Origin: Primulina eburnea
Taxonomy: Eukaryota; Streptophyta; Magnoliopsida; Lamiales; Gesneriaceae
Direction: 5' to 3'
Assembly: GCF_022965805.1 (NCBI RefSeq)
Contig: NC_133110.1
Span: 32,948,790 to 33,012,789 of the forward strand
DNA length: 64,000 bases
The notes beneath the pieces are model-generated. The model worked only from the letters and a program-made list of their open reading frames with translations. It was not told the origin of the DNA and did not search any database. This document shows, piece after piece, positions 23,760-35,304 of this stretch (position 1 is its first letter; every line of letters begins with the position of its first letter). The translations under genes were made by a program, and so were the position numbers.

Positions 23760-24926
23760 GGATGTTTTGGGTTGGATTATGGTATTATTCTATGCCATAC
23801 ACATCTCCATTATAGTCGTGTATTTAATTTTATTTTAATTTTTATTATTTTTATTATTCTTTTATTCGTCGGAAGAATGTATTTCAATATTATATTTGTC
23901 CATCTTATTATCATCTACATTTACATTTTTACAATTTTAAATTATTTTGATAAAACTATGTTTATTTATCAAATTCATAATAATGTTTATTTATCAAATT
24001 CATAATAGAATAATAAAAAGGATTAAAGATAAAAAAAATTGTAAATTAAATATAATATAAGAAATAGAAAATATTACAAATAATTTATTCCTTCACCATT
24101 ATCTTATAAAAATAAAATTATCTTAATACTGATAATTATGTTTGTTCCATCCAACTACATCATTCAACAAAAACATATTATAGATAATCTTTTTAATATA
24201 AATAAATAAATATTTATGTGTATGTGTATATTTAATCGGGTATTCAAGTCGGATATAGATATGATATTACATACGCCTCCATCTTCATACTCGAAAATTT
24301 TCATATTTGATTACTTATTTATTTAATCGTAAAAAAATCTCTTCCACACCCTCCTCCAGTTGAGTATCGAATTCTCTGTCAAGTTCGAAAAAAATTATCA
24401 TCCCTGTTTAGCATAAATCTTTGAAGTCCAATGAAAATAAAAGCCCATCAGACATGAATGCCCAAATGGTGCTAAGTCCATGAGAGAGATAGTTGGTCCG
24501 AGGAAAAGCACGATGGAGGAGTTGATCATCGACGCATCATGGGTGATCGTGGAATATGGCTGGAACTGCTCACAAAAACGAAAACGAAGAATCAGAAAAA
24601 GACCACAACAATACATCCAACAAAAACTACAGCAAAGCTCTGCAGAATTCTCTCAATTCTATGTTTGTTTATTTCAATTTCTAGCAGTCAAGTATTTGAA
24701 TTTTTTTACATATTCCTTCAAGTTTCTTGTAAAAATATTGATCAAGTTCATAGCAACAAAATTATATTTGATGTTGTTAATGGATTCCTCCTGTAGTTTT
24801 GTCATATTTCTCATTTTGTGTTTGCGTTTTTGAGCCATTTCGAAAGAGTTAGAACTTACGACCGAATTGAGACCTACAACATTTGGTTAAAGGACTCGGA
24901 TCATTTAACATTTGGCACGATCACAT
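23760..24926. other. Intergenic AT-rich region
   Basis: Very AT-rich, with a chance ORF at 24480-24833 that lacks any recognisable domain. No gene supported. Confidence 0.6.
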
Positions 24927-27126
24927 TGTAACGTACCATATTTTGAACTACTTAAAATTTGCGGAAAATAAAAATTTTTCTTAAATAAAAAATTATCATT
25001 CAAAATACCACATAATAAAAATGTTGAACAAATATTTGAAATTGTAAACAACTTGCAACAAGTATTTGTTTAAAATATCATAAAATAAATTCCTTAAAAA
25101 TCAGAGTAAATAAAACAACGTGCATAAAAATCCTTAAAACTAAGACGGTCCTCGGGTTAGTCTACTGTGCAGTCCGAGCCAGCTCACTGATCACCACCTC
25201 TCAGTCTCCTCATACTCGTCTGCACTTGCATCGATCAAGTCTAGTGATTCTAAAGACTCGACATGTATAAACTGGGAATAGCAAGTAACATATAATAAAT
25301 TCTCATGCATTTTAAAGTAACGCATACGTAACTTAACTTTGAACATACTTACATAAACATACTTATATAAGCATAGATGTGCCGTAAAAATTTTCGTAAA
25401 CATACTTGCATCATACATACTTAAATATGCATAGTCATCATCATTTTGCGTAGAGATATGTTTCAAAACAAGTGATCCATACATAAATGCATCTGATCAG
25501 ACTAAACCACAGTATTAGGTTGGCAGGGATATCCACTACAACATACATAAGATCCCCGGTCATACTTTACCTGGTGGATTGGTCTCTGGTCATATTTTAT
25601 CGCTTTCCTATCTTAATCAAACCTCGGTCATACTTTACCGGAGAGGAGAGGTCATCGGCCACGTTCACCGACTTCCAAACTTGTTCATAATTTGGTCACA
25701 AGACAATTAACATACCTCAAAATATAAAATATTTTCTTTGCACGTCGAACATACTAATACAATATGCATGCATGCCCAAGACAAAAGAAATTTTAAATTT
25801 TTTTTCCTAAAATGGTTGGCGCTCGGGTGGTAAAATCTTACCGCTCGAGCGCTGCCCTGGGCGAAAAACTTAGAAAACCAACACAATTGAGTAGTCACAC
25901 GAGAATGATCATAACCCACTCATCTCTTGTCCAAAATTTACGAATTTACTGTCAAATCGAAGATATCTAAAATTACTACGCTTTATATGTTGAAAGTTTT
26001 TTTCCAGAAAACCGACCGAAAATTCACAGGATTCGAAATGACAGCGTATTCGGTTTTTGAGATCTAAAAAAAATCGTTTAAACATCACAGTTTGAGCAGT
26101 CACACGGAAATAATCATAACTCACTCGTTTATTGTTCAAAAATTGTGAATTTACTGTCAAATCGAAGTTATCGAAAAGTACTATATTTTATATTCGAAAG
26201 TTTTTTTAGAAAACCAACCGAAATTTACAGTAATCAGAATGACAGAAAATGCGGTTTTGAGATCTAAAATTTTGATCCAAAATCATTTCAAACTTTTTGC
26301 ACAACGTACATGGATTTCGCATACAATATGCATCAAATACTTACTACGACAAGATCGATGCAAAAATGAAAGAATATACATGCCTTTGCGTTAAAAACAC
26401 ACGAAGATGACGAATATCGACGCGGTGGATCACGGGGGATGACCGAGTGATGTTTTCGGTGCGATTTCTTGCTCGAAAATGGTCGTGAATCTCCAAGAAA
26501 AAATAAGGAATGGTGATTGCTGCTGAAAGACTCAAGAACCCTAATTTTCTCTCAAAAAAAAAAACTGTAATGAAATGAAATGTGTATGTGTATGATGTGT
26601 GTCGTGAATGTGTGTGTGTGAGTGTGTGTGTGCATGTGTTTTAGTGTGTGTGTGTGTGTACGTGAGTTTGGTTAATTAGGGGATTAAAATTTGCTTAATT
26701 AATATTTAAAATGTTAATCCACAATAACTTTACAAAAATCTTTTAATTCAAATAAAATACACAGTTGATAACTTTTAAAAATTTAAAACAATAAAATCAC
26801 TTATTAAATTAAATTAGAATTTAAAAATGCTATAAACTTAATAAATAATCTAAAATTTCACTTCCTTGAATTGAAATAAAATACCACATTTTACAAATCT
26901 CCCAAATCGTCATCGACCTCATTTTCCCGATCTCGCATCGAATAATCACCTGAAAAATAAAACTCAAGAAAACATTTTAACGTGCATCACATAAACATAA
27001 ACAATTTAAAATAATTCAAATTCATAAATCAAGCATCGCTAAGAAAAATCATTTTAAAACTAAATAAGTAATTTAGCAATTTAAATAAATGCATGAGTAT
27101 TACTTGTACCGATTTTGGGCTCTACA
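24927..27126 (-). repeat. 3' LTR of the chromovirus, about 2200 bp
   Basis: The minus strand begins TGTAGAGCCC at 27126 and ends GGTACGTTACA at 24927, so both ends share TGTA/TACA. A purine tract AAGTGGGGGAT lies just inside. A TG-rich microsatellite runs through about 26580-26660. ORFs inside it look spurious. Confidence 0.7.
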
Positions 27127-28440
27127 ATTCATCCCCCACTTAAATAAATTTCGTCCTTGAAATTAAATCTTACCAAACAACTCCGGGTAGCGACTTCTCA
27201 TATCCGATTCGGCCTCCCAAGTGGCCTCCTCCACTGATTGATTCAGCCACTGGACTTTGACCAACTTGATCACTTTGTTCCGAAGTCTCCGCTCATGTCT
27301 ATCTTGAACTCGGACAGGTCTTTCTTCATATTACAGATCTGGAGCCAACTGAAACAGCTCAAAACTCAAGACATGCGAAGGATTTGCTATATACTTTCTC
27401 AGCATCGGGACGTGGAATACATTGTGTACTCCGACCAAATTCGGCGGTAGGGCTACACGATAAGCTAGTGTTCCAACTCTGTCAAGAATTTCGAACGTTC
27501 CAATGAATCTCGGACTCAGCTTGCCTCTCTTCCCAAACCTCATAGCACCCTTCATAGGTGCTATCTTCACGAATATGTGATCTCATACGGCAAATTCGAG
27601 ATCTCACCTTCTCTTGTCAGCACAACTCTTTTGACGACTCTGGGCGGTCTTCATCCTGTCACGGATCTTGACCACCACATATGTAGTCTGCTGAACGATT
27701 CTCTGGACCAAGTTCTGATCTCTCACCGACTTCATCCCAATGAATCGTCGATCTGCACTTCCTCCCATATAGTGCCTCATAGGGAGACATACATATAGAT
27801 AATTAGAAACTGTTGTTGTAGGTAAACTCCATTAGAGGTAGCTTTGATTCTCAATTCCCATGGAAATCGATCACACAAGCTCGCAACAAATCTTCCAATA
27901 TCTGAATCACTTTCTCTTATTGGCCATCTGTCTGAGGGTGAAATGCCGTACTGAATAGCAACTTCATCCCCGTGGCTGCATGTAAACTCTTCCAGAAGGA
28001 CTATGTGAATCTCGGGTCCCTGTCGGACACAATAGAAACTAGGATCCCGTGCAATTGGACCATCTCCCTGATATAGAGCTCTGCATACTGGGTCATGAAA
28101 AAAGTCATCTTCACAGATAAGAAGTGTGCTGACTTAGTAAGTCGATCCAGTATAACCCAAATGGCATTGGATCCTTTGACTGACCTCGGCAAACCAACAA
28201 CGAAATCCATGGTGATATTCTCCCATTTTCACTCGGGGATAGGGAGCGGCTTAAGCATTCCTGCTGGCCTCTGACACTCTGCTTTCACTTGCTGACAAGT
28301 GAGACATTCAGACACAAATCGACGGATTTCTCGCTTCATACCTGGCCACCAATACAGCATCTGCAAATCCTTGTACATCTTGGTACCTCCTGGATGAATG
28401 GAATACGGAGATGTATGTGCCTCTGACAAGATATCCTCTC
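27127..28440 (-). pseudogene. Chromovirus integrase and chromodomain, broken
   Basis: The H2C2 zinc-binding part ends CLTCQQVKAECQRPAG (28229-28429). The catalytic core has MDFVVGLPRSVKGSNAIWV and SIVSDRDPRFT (28001-28210). The C-terminal SH3-like part (FGKRGKLSPRFIGTFEI, VGVHNVFHVPMLRKY) is at 27331-27570. Then comes a chromodomain (LVKVQWLNQSVEEATWE, SDMRSRYPELFG) at about 27170-27300. Frame breaks separate the parts. In chromoviruses the chromodomain guides integration to marked chromatin. Confidence 0.88.
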
Positions 28441-28559
28441 TGATCGAATCAACACCAGTAACCTACATCCTTCCTCTGTATCTCATAATACCATCAGACA
28501 CTGTGTAGAGTACACTGCCCTTGGTCTCATCCTTCAGTCTCTATTTCTGTAACTGCTCA

Positions 28560-29257
28560 TCTGAAGGCTGACCTCTACGGATTCGATCTAGCAAAGAAGA
28601 CTGGACTTTCAGATTATATAGCTTAGGAGCTTTATTCTTAGGATAAACTTCTAGGCCAAGCCTCTTAATCTTTTACTGAAGAGATCTCTGTGCTGACAGC
28701 TGGGATACGATTGCAAATTTTCTGCTCAAAGCATCTACTACAACATTAGCTTTCCCTGGATGGTAGCTAATTTCACAATCTTAATCTTTCACTAACTCCA
28801 ACCACCATATTTGTCTCATATTAAATTCTTTCTGCGTGAAGAAATACTTGAGACTCTTGTGATCAGTGAATATCTGGCATTTCTCGCCTACAAATAATGT
28901 CTACATATCTTCAACGCAAAGACAACAGCAGCTAACTCGAAATCATGAATCGGGTAGTTCTTCTCACGCACCTTCAACTGTTTAGAAGCATAAGCTATAA
29001 CCCGATCGTGCTACATCAATAGTGCGCCTAAACCAAGCTTAGATGCATCAGTGTACAACAAAAAATCCCTTTGCCCTGATGAAATGGCTAAAACTGGCGC
29101 TGTAATAAGAGCTTGCTTCAAAGTATCAAAGCTCTTCTGGCACTCTCCACTCCAAACTAATTTAGCATTCTTCTTATTCAATGAAGTGAGTGGCACTACA
29201 ATCAAAGAAAATCCCTGAATAAATTTCCTATAATAGTCTGCTAAGCCTAAGAAACTG
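28560..29257 (-). pseudogene. Chromovirus RNase H and RT end, broken
   Basis: RT tail and RNase H start: VWSGECQKSFDTLKQALIT and LLYTDASKLGLGALLM at 29011-29205. A degraded RNase H stretch (KYFFTQKEFN-like, LVKDYDCEISYHPGKANVV-like, with stops) follows at 28700-29000. The upstream end (LGLADYYRKFI) stops abruptly at 29258. Confidence 0.8.
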
Positions 29258-29630
29258 TGGGGCCCTTAACTCCTAATCATTATTACAATACAATTTGATT
29301 AGGGTTAATTAATTACAGCAGAAAACGAGTTAACATTTTTCTTTACAATGAGACAAAAACGTGTTAATTGTAATTATAATACTTAAAATAGTATATAATA
29401 TAAAATAAGCCCACACGTAATCCAAAATAACTACATACAAACAAACTCATATCATCGGGACATGCCCCTGTATATAGATACATATATACACTGGGAAACA
29501 AATATATAAAACCTCAGCTCAAACTGTGACTCCCTCCAGAAGCATCCTCTCGAGTCTCCTGATATCCTGGAGTAACTGTCATTGTCCACATACAAAGACA
29601 AAAACATCCCCTCTAGGGTGAGCAAAGCTC
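29258..29630 (-). repeat. Fragment of another Gypsy-type LTR inserted in RT
   Basis: The plus strand opens tgtggggccc, so the minus strand ends GGGCCCCACA, like the end of the solo LTR at 62758 (GGGTCCCCACA). The sequence breaks off at 29631, where a Copia LTR begins. Confidence 0.55.
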
Positions 29631-31235
29631 TAGGAGCCAGTGCATTGTAGTCGGGGATTCACCGCTCACCTACGGGTGTGGATATCCTATGTGATCTGAT
29701 GTAATAATAGTGCATGGATTATCTGGCCAGAGTATGAGATGTACGTTGGAGAAGGAGTTCTCCAATAGTACACGCGATGCCACTATTAAAGTTATCACAT
29801 TGTTATTGAATTAATATGCAACCCTCGATGAACCAATGGTTGCAGATTCGATCGGGATATATGAGATGAAGGGACCGTACTGTACGTTAATCATAATCTA
29901 CTTGTTCTTGCAGGCACTATCAGTGATACCTAAGGGATCATGGGGCGATGCTACTAGACGCTCTTATCATGATCTGATGGGTGCAATCAGAAATGAGTTC
30001 TGACATTCTTGATCAAGGTGTTGATGAAAAGAATGGGGCTAACTAGGGTAAGCCCGAATAAAGGATTATGTCCTGAATCACAAAGAGTTGTGAACCCACG
30101 GCTAGCTGTATCCCTGAACTATTGAGGGTCACACAAGCACTGGATCGTTTGTTCTCGTTGAGAGAAGAAATTCAAGAAGTTGAATTTATATTATATAGTA
30201 AATTCAAGGAGTTGAATTTATGATAATTAAGTTTTGAGAGAATAAATTCAAGGAGTTGAATTTATAAAATTTGAAAATTTAATTTATTAAACTCAAATGT
30301 TGGGTTTATTAAATATTAAATTTTGGAGGTGATAAAATTTCAAGGAGTTGAATTTGCAATTTAAATAATGAATTCAAATGTTGAATTTATAATATATTTA
30401 ATTTATTAAGCTCAAGAGTTGAGTTGATTAATTAATAAATTAAATATGGTGGGTAGTATGTTTAAATGGGTTTGTAGGAGTACAAGTCCAACATACTAAA
30501 TAATTAAAGTTTAATGGACTTTGATTAATTAATAAACTAGTTGGACTAGTCCAATTAATTAACCAAGCCTATTAATGTTAATTAAATAGGTCCAATTATT
30601 TTATTATGGTAATTAGCCCATAGATGTTTTATAAAATGGGAGACCTAAAAACCTAGCCTCCACAATATATATGCATTGAGATTCTCCAAGGATTGGGATA
30701 AAATTTTGGAATCATTAATTAACTTAATTAAGTAATTAATTAAGTTAATAAAAGATTAGAAAATATTATAAGGATTTGATCCTTATCTCACGTTGGGCAT
30801 CCAAATCTTTTGGCAATATTCTTATATAGTTTCGGCTGTTCCAATTTCAAGGGGGTAGCTCTCGATTTCATTCTCATTTTGCAAGAAAATTTGGCTTAAA
30901 TTTTTAGTCGAATTTTTCGTGTCATATCTCTACGCAAAAGTTCTTCTAAATTACTAGTGCAATTTAGAAGATGGACAAATATTCCAGTCGTGGACCGGAT
31001 TAGAAGATCGAAGAATGTTCGTAGGGATTTACAACAAGAGCTACATCCGCTAATACCGGAGTAGTTGGAGCCAAGTGAAAATTTCTCCGAAGGTATAAAA
31101 ATTTTCTGACGCCCTATGAATGTTTTGATTTAAATCATACGAGCGCCAAGAGCAAAACATATTTTGATTGTCAAAATAAATAAAAATTTTAAAACTCCCG
31201 CTGCGTTTGGGCGTGTAGAAAATCCAGATCCAACA
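29631..31235 (+). repeat. Truncated Copia LTR, same family as the 33944-57021 element, opposite orientation
   Basis: From aggagccagtgcattgtag onward the plus strand is the reverse complement of about 47600-48900 and 55150-56450, and it ends ccagatccaaca at 31235, the LTR end. The first ~650 bp of the LTR are missing. No tRNA-type primer site follows, so it is not a 5' LTR. Confidence 0.85.
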
Positions 31236-31446
31236 AGCCGCTCATACGAAGATCTGAAAATAAAATATTAGAAAAGTAAATAAAAAATAAAACAAGGGTA
31301 GAATGAGAATTGAGACAAGAATTGGGTCAAATGCATAAAAACAAAATAGACTAAATTAGTGCACAAAAAAAGAAAAAAGATTAAATTCTTAACCATTGAG
31401 GACCATTATGGAATTCCCCTTGTGTGTGTGTTGAATTTTATATTAT

Positions 31447-31600
31447 TATAGAGTAGATCTTTTGTGAAACGGTCTCACGAATCTTTATCTGTGAGACGGG
31501 TCAACCCTACCGATATTCACAATAAAAAATAATACTTTTAATTTAAAAAATAATTTTTTTTTATAGATGATCCAAATAAGATATTCCTTCCTGCAAAAAC
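31447..31600. repeat. MITE-like short repeat fragment
   Basis: The segment has cggtctcacgaatctttatc, tgtgagacgggtcaaccc and gatgatccaaataagatatt, with related gagac/gtctc half sites. This resembles a dispersed short inverted-repeat element of asterid genomes. One end is degraded. Confidence 0.5.
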
Positions 31601-32459
31601 CCGTGAAGCCTTCTCCTCAATTAATCAATTTTAGTTCTTTGTCTCTCTCAAATTCCCACGTTTTCCCATATGTTCTTTAAAAAAAAATCCCATATGACAT
31701 GAACAAAAGTTTTCATTTTCAGTGCTTGCTAGCCCAAGAATCAAGTAAAAATCATCAGTTGTAAAGCTATACTCTTTGATCTTCTTTATTGTATCAGTAC
31801 CCATTTCTGTTTTATTTTTGTTGTCCCTTTCTTCTTTACTAGTTGTAGTAGGCGGCGACGTGTTCATCTCAAATATCCAAATTTTTGAATGAAAAACAGT
31901 GTATTTTGCTTTTGTTGATGATAATAATACTATACGTGTTAAATTTTCTTTACCTTGTTTTGGGTTAAGTCAGTTCTTGGTTCTTTGCAATTTAAGCCGT
32001 GGTCTTCTGATAAGTGTGAATCGTTTTGACACTAAAAGTGATCAAGAAGGAAAATCCCTGATATTTTGTTCTGATTCTTGAATTTTCTGTGCTGACTCAT
32101 GTTTCTGTGGAATCTGTGGGAAATTTTCATTCGGGATTTACTGGTATTTTTGAAGTCCAAAAATTGGGAGGCTGTGGATCATTCTCCTCTTTTGGTCGAT
32201 ACCTTTTTATCCTTTAGTTCTTTTGCCTCCAAATTTTGAGTGGGATGTGGGTACAAAGAAGGTCTTGGAAAGATTTTCTTCTGTATTAATAAATGTGATA
32301 TTCCCCTGAAAGTTAGAGAGAACTCCAATCGCCCAATACAAGAATGTACAAGTATACAAACTAATATGATGCATGTGAAATGCAATATAATTGGATATCA
32401 ACGATCAAGTCAAGAGTCTCATGTTCAGTCTAGAGCGTCTGAGTCTCTGATTTGTCCTA
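31601..32459. other. Unassigned region upstream of the EXO70 relic
   Basis: Small ORFs on both strands (31631-31867, 32179-32548) have no recognisable motif. It may be degraded promoter or leader of the EXO70-like gene. Nothing firm. Confidence 0.3.
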
Positions 32460-33295
32460 GGCATATTTTCGCTTTAACACTCATCATCAAGACGTGGACC
32501 CATAATGTCCAGGTCATCAAAGCCCGCGGGTCCTGTCGGGCATTGTAGCTCTCGATGTCCCACCGTTCACAATACAAAACAGAGCTGAGCGGTCCCAACA
32601 AACGAGATGTATCTCAAAAAATATCCAGTCCAACATGATATGTCATACATAATATGCCAAAGCAATATACTATGCTTCGATGTCTCGGTCAGTACATCAC
32701 GTACCTCACTAAAACAATCTGACAGAAAGCTTACTTCTCTGAACATAGACAATACCAACATAATAAAATCACTATCAAACTAGATCCTGAATTATCAAAT
32801 ATGCTTCAAAATTCTTCCTAGTGATCCTTAAATCACTATTTAAGGAATGCGTCCATCGTCAGGTCGTTGATGACGTCTCGATCTGCGTCCCGGTTCACCG
32901 ACCCCTCCTCGAGTCAACACTAGCTCCGAAACTTCCCGACACCAAACCACCCCGGAAACTGGCTAGAGAAGTTAAGATATAGGGCTAGAACTCAAGATAG
33001 AGTAGCTAAAGGAAGCGGTATAGGAAACAAATGAAATCACCTTCTATTTATAGGCTGTATTCGGACTAGTATAGAAAATCTGAATCAATCTTATTTGCCA
33101 CTTGTTAGAATCTCATTCGTCTAGTTGGATTTCTCGGGATAATGAAATCTGAAGTAGGTTGTGTGGTCTATTTTAAATTTGGTGGATCCCAACATGTTAA
33201 TCTCTAATTATCAAATCGTTAATAGTATTTAATTAACAACTCTTCAATCATCTCTTAATTATTATTTCATTCAAAATAAAGGTTCGGATCATTAC
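32460..33295 (-). repeat. Probable solo LTR or LTR fragment, minus orientation
   Basis: The minus strand starts TGTAATGATCCGAACC at 33295, a common Gypsy LTR start. The block holds a promoter-like ttataaat-type stretch on the minus strand (33040-33052), and no coding. The left end could not be located. Confidence 0.4.
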
Positions 33296-33308
33296 ATGAT
33301 TCCTCAAA

Positions 33309-33943
33309 TAAAGTCCATAGCCAAAACAATGTTTGATTCAGGTTATGATCAAGAATTTTGCCGGATTTTTGGGAAATTCTAGGGGAAGACGGTGGCGGAT
33401 TATTTGGCCGTTCTAAGCATTGAGCGACTTAGAATTGCAGGTGCTTCCAATGGAGTGGAAATGCTTGAACTCTAAAATCCGGAGATGGCCTTGTGCTAAG
33501 CTATGAGGCAAATAATTTGTGCTCATCTTTCCAGTGCAAAATGCCTCTTTGACCAAGTTCATGGAGAATATGGTTGCACTAGTTCCATTTGCTTTGTCGA
33601 GGCTTCAAAGGCTTCTGTCCTATGCCTCCTAGATTTTGGCCAAGCCGTGGCACTTGGACGACCCCGTAGACCAGAATGGCTCTGTTGCTTCCTTGACATG
33701 TACGTTGTTTTAGTGCCCCTTATCCCTAATGTAGAAGTTTTATATCCTCAAGAAACTGACTTAATTATCAATACTGAATTCCGTGAGCTTCTGGATCGAC
33801 TGGGGAATTCTGGTAAGGCCACCTTTATGGGTTTTGGAAATTTCATCGCATCTAGTTCTTCCATTACCCTTTCTGCAAATTGTTATATTCACCATCTAAA
33901 AAGTACACTGTAAACTACATGATGTGCTTTGCAGATTAAAGTG
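33309..33943 (+). pseudogene. EXO70-like exocyst subunit pseudogene, middle part
   Basis: The translation has IAKTMFDSGYDQEF, VADYLAVLSIERLRI, AKCLFDQVHG and ICFVEASKASVLCLLDFGQA. It continues with LLDRLGNSGKATFMGFGNF and, in a shifted frame, KYTVNYMMCFAD. This is the core of plant EXO70 proteins, exocyst tethering subunits for secretory vesicles. The N-terminal third is absent. Stops at about 33472 and 33499 and the TAA codon at 33937-33939 within FAD*SDTLNSL show it was already decaying. The gene continues at 57022 after the 23-kb insertion. Confidence 0.85.
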
Positions 33944-34250
33944 TGTTGGATCCCGGTTTTCTACGCGCCCAAACGCAGCGGAAGTTTAAAAATTTTATTT
34001 TATTTTGACAATCAAAATATTTTTTGCTTTGGGCGCTCGTATGGTTTTTCATAAACATTCATAGGATGTCAGAAATTATACCTTTGTGAATTAATCACGT
34101 GGCTCCAACTAATCCGGTATAAACGAATTAGCTCTTGTTGATTCCTTACGAACTTTCTTCGATGAAATCCTTTCTTTCCTTCTAATTAGGTCCACGACTG
34201 AATAGATTTGTTCCTCTTCCAAATAGCACTAGAATAATTGGAAAAACTTT
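33944..34250 (-). repeat. 3' LTR of the minus-strand Copia element, outer part
   Basis: Matches 54762-55068 nearly base for base by eye, ending at the SIRE-like element target duplication acttt (34246-34250). Confidence 0.92.
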
Positions 34251-35258
34251 TGTTAGACATGAATTTTATTGTGGCGATGATTAACTAAAACCAGCAGACC
34301 AGAACAGTAGATTAACTTATCAGAAGCTATTGGTCTAATAAAACTAAACCAGTAGAAAGGATAGTAATACAAAACCAGTAGAGGACGTTTCCTAACGTTG
34401 CTACCTTTATTGTTACCGTTAAAGAGTTCCTAGTACTAGTATTAATTGCAGCATTAAATACTATACGGAGTCATTTAATGCATTTTACCCAATTAAGTAT
34501 GAAACAAGACTGATTGTTTTATAGCTTTTCTGCAGGAACTTCTTTTGGTAATAAAGCTGATTGTATCAGTTATCTGGAGACATCCTCTGATTGTGAACGT
34601 TGAACTCAGTCGATTATATATACTTGGATCAAATTCTTATACGACACTGGACTTCGCATAATATCATCTTTCAAGGAACAAAGCTATCTTCTCTTATCAA
34701 ACAAATCTCGAAATTCCTTGAGTACTTAAAAGTTCAACACAAAGAAAAGTAGCACACGCTTCATAGCTAATATCTGATCTTTCGAAGATCATCTTGTGCT
34801 AGTGATTCTTACACTCTTCACAATCTTTACATCACTTATAATTTATCAGGAAGAATTTGTAATCTCAAAAGAGACTTTTCAGAACTTTGTGTTTCGCATT
34901 TTTGTGAGTTGAGAAACTAAGAGTTTCAGTAGGCCGAGGTATAAGTCCTTCTGAAGTGGGTGTGTACAAGAGTTGTACTGTAATATCCAAAGTCTTTTAG
35001 TTATACCTTCTGGAAACAGGAGAAGAGGAGACGTAGAAGAGTTTATCTTCGAACTTCCATAAACAACTGCTACCTACTATTTTATTGTCTTTCAACTACT
35101 TCATCATATTGTTTCCGCACGTTTTATTGTAATCAGGTGAAAGTATATTCACAAGATAAACTACTATCCCTAACAGGATTTTAGTACCTCATCAGAAAAG
35201 AAAGAAAAACGAGTAGAGTTTATTCACCCCCCTCTAAACTCGACTTCGATCCTCAACA
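34251..35258 (+). repeat. 5' LTR of the SIRE-like element
   Basis: Starts tgttagacat and ends gatcctcaaca. A TATA-like tatatatact at about 34616 could be the promoter. Confidence 0.95.
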
Positions 35259-35260
35259 AT

Positions 35261-35272
35261 TGGTATCAGAGC
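35261..35272 (+). other. Primer binding site, initiator tRNA-Met type
   Basis: TGGTATCAGAGC two bases inside the 5' LTR edge. Confidence 0.9.
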
Positions 35273-35304
35273 AGGTTATTCTTGTTCGTGAAAAACTACA
35301 ACAA

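Larger units (their letters stand above)
24927..29257 (-). mobile_element. Ty3/Gypsy chromovirus, 3' half with LTR (minus strand)
   Basis: Reading leftwards on the minus strand: end of RT, RNase H, integrase, chromodomain, purine tract, LTR. The chromodomain marks a chromovirus (Tekay/Del-like by LTR length and domain order). The 5' part is missing: at 29258 RT is cut by another LTR fragment. Possible left target repeat cacat at 24922-24926. Confidence 0.88.

Noticed and set aside
24480..24833. 117-codon ORF in the intergenic region
   Set aside because: No recognisable domain, and composition matches AT-rich flanking DNA.
31631..31867. 78-codon minus-strand ORF as a gene upstream of the EXO70 relic
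   Set aside because: Low-complexity Thr/Lys-rich start and no match to EXO70 N-termini or other family.
33503..33913. 136-codon ORF as an independent gene
   Set aside because: It is the middle of an EXO70-like frame that continues in shifted frames on both sides; a relic, not a gene.
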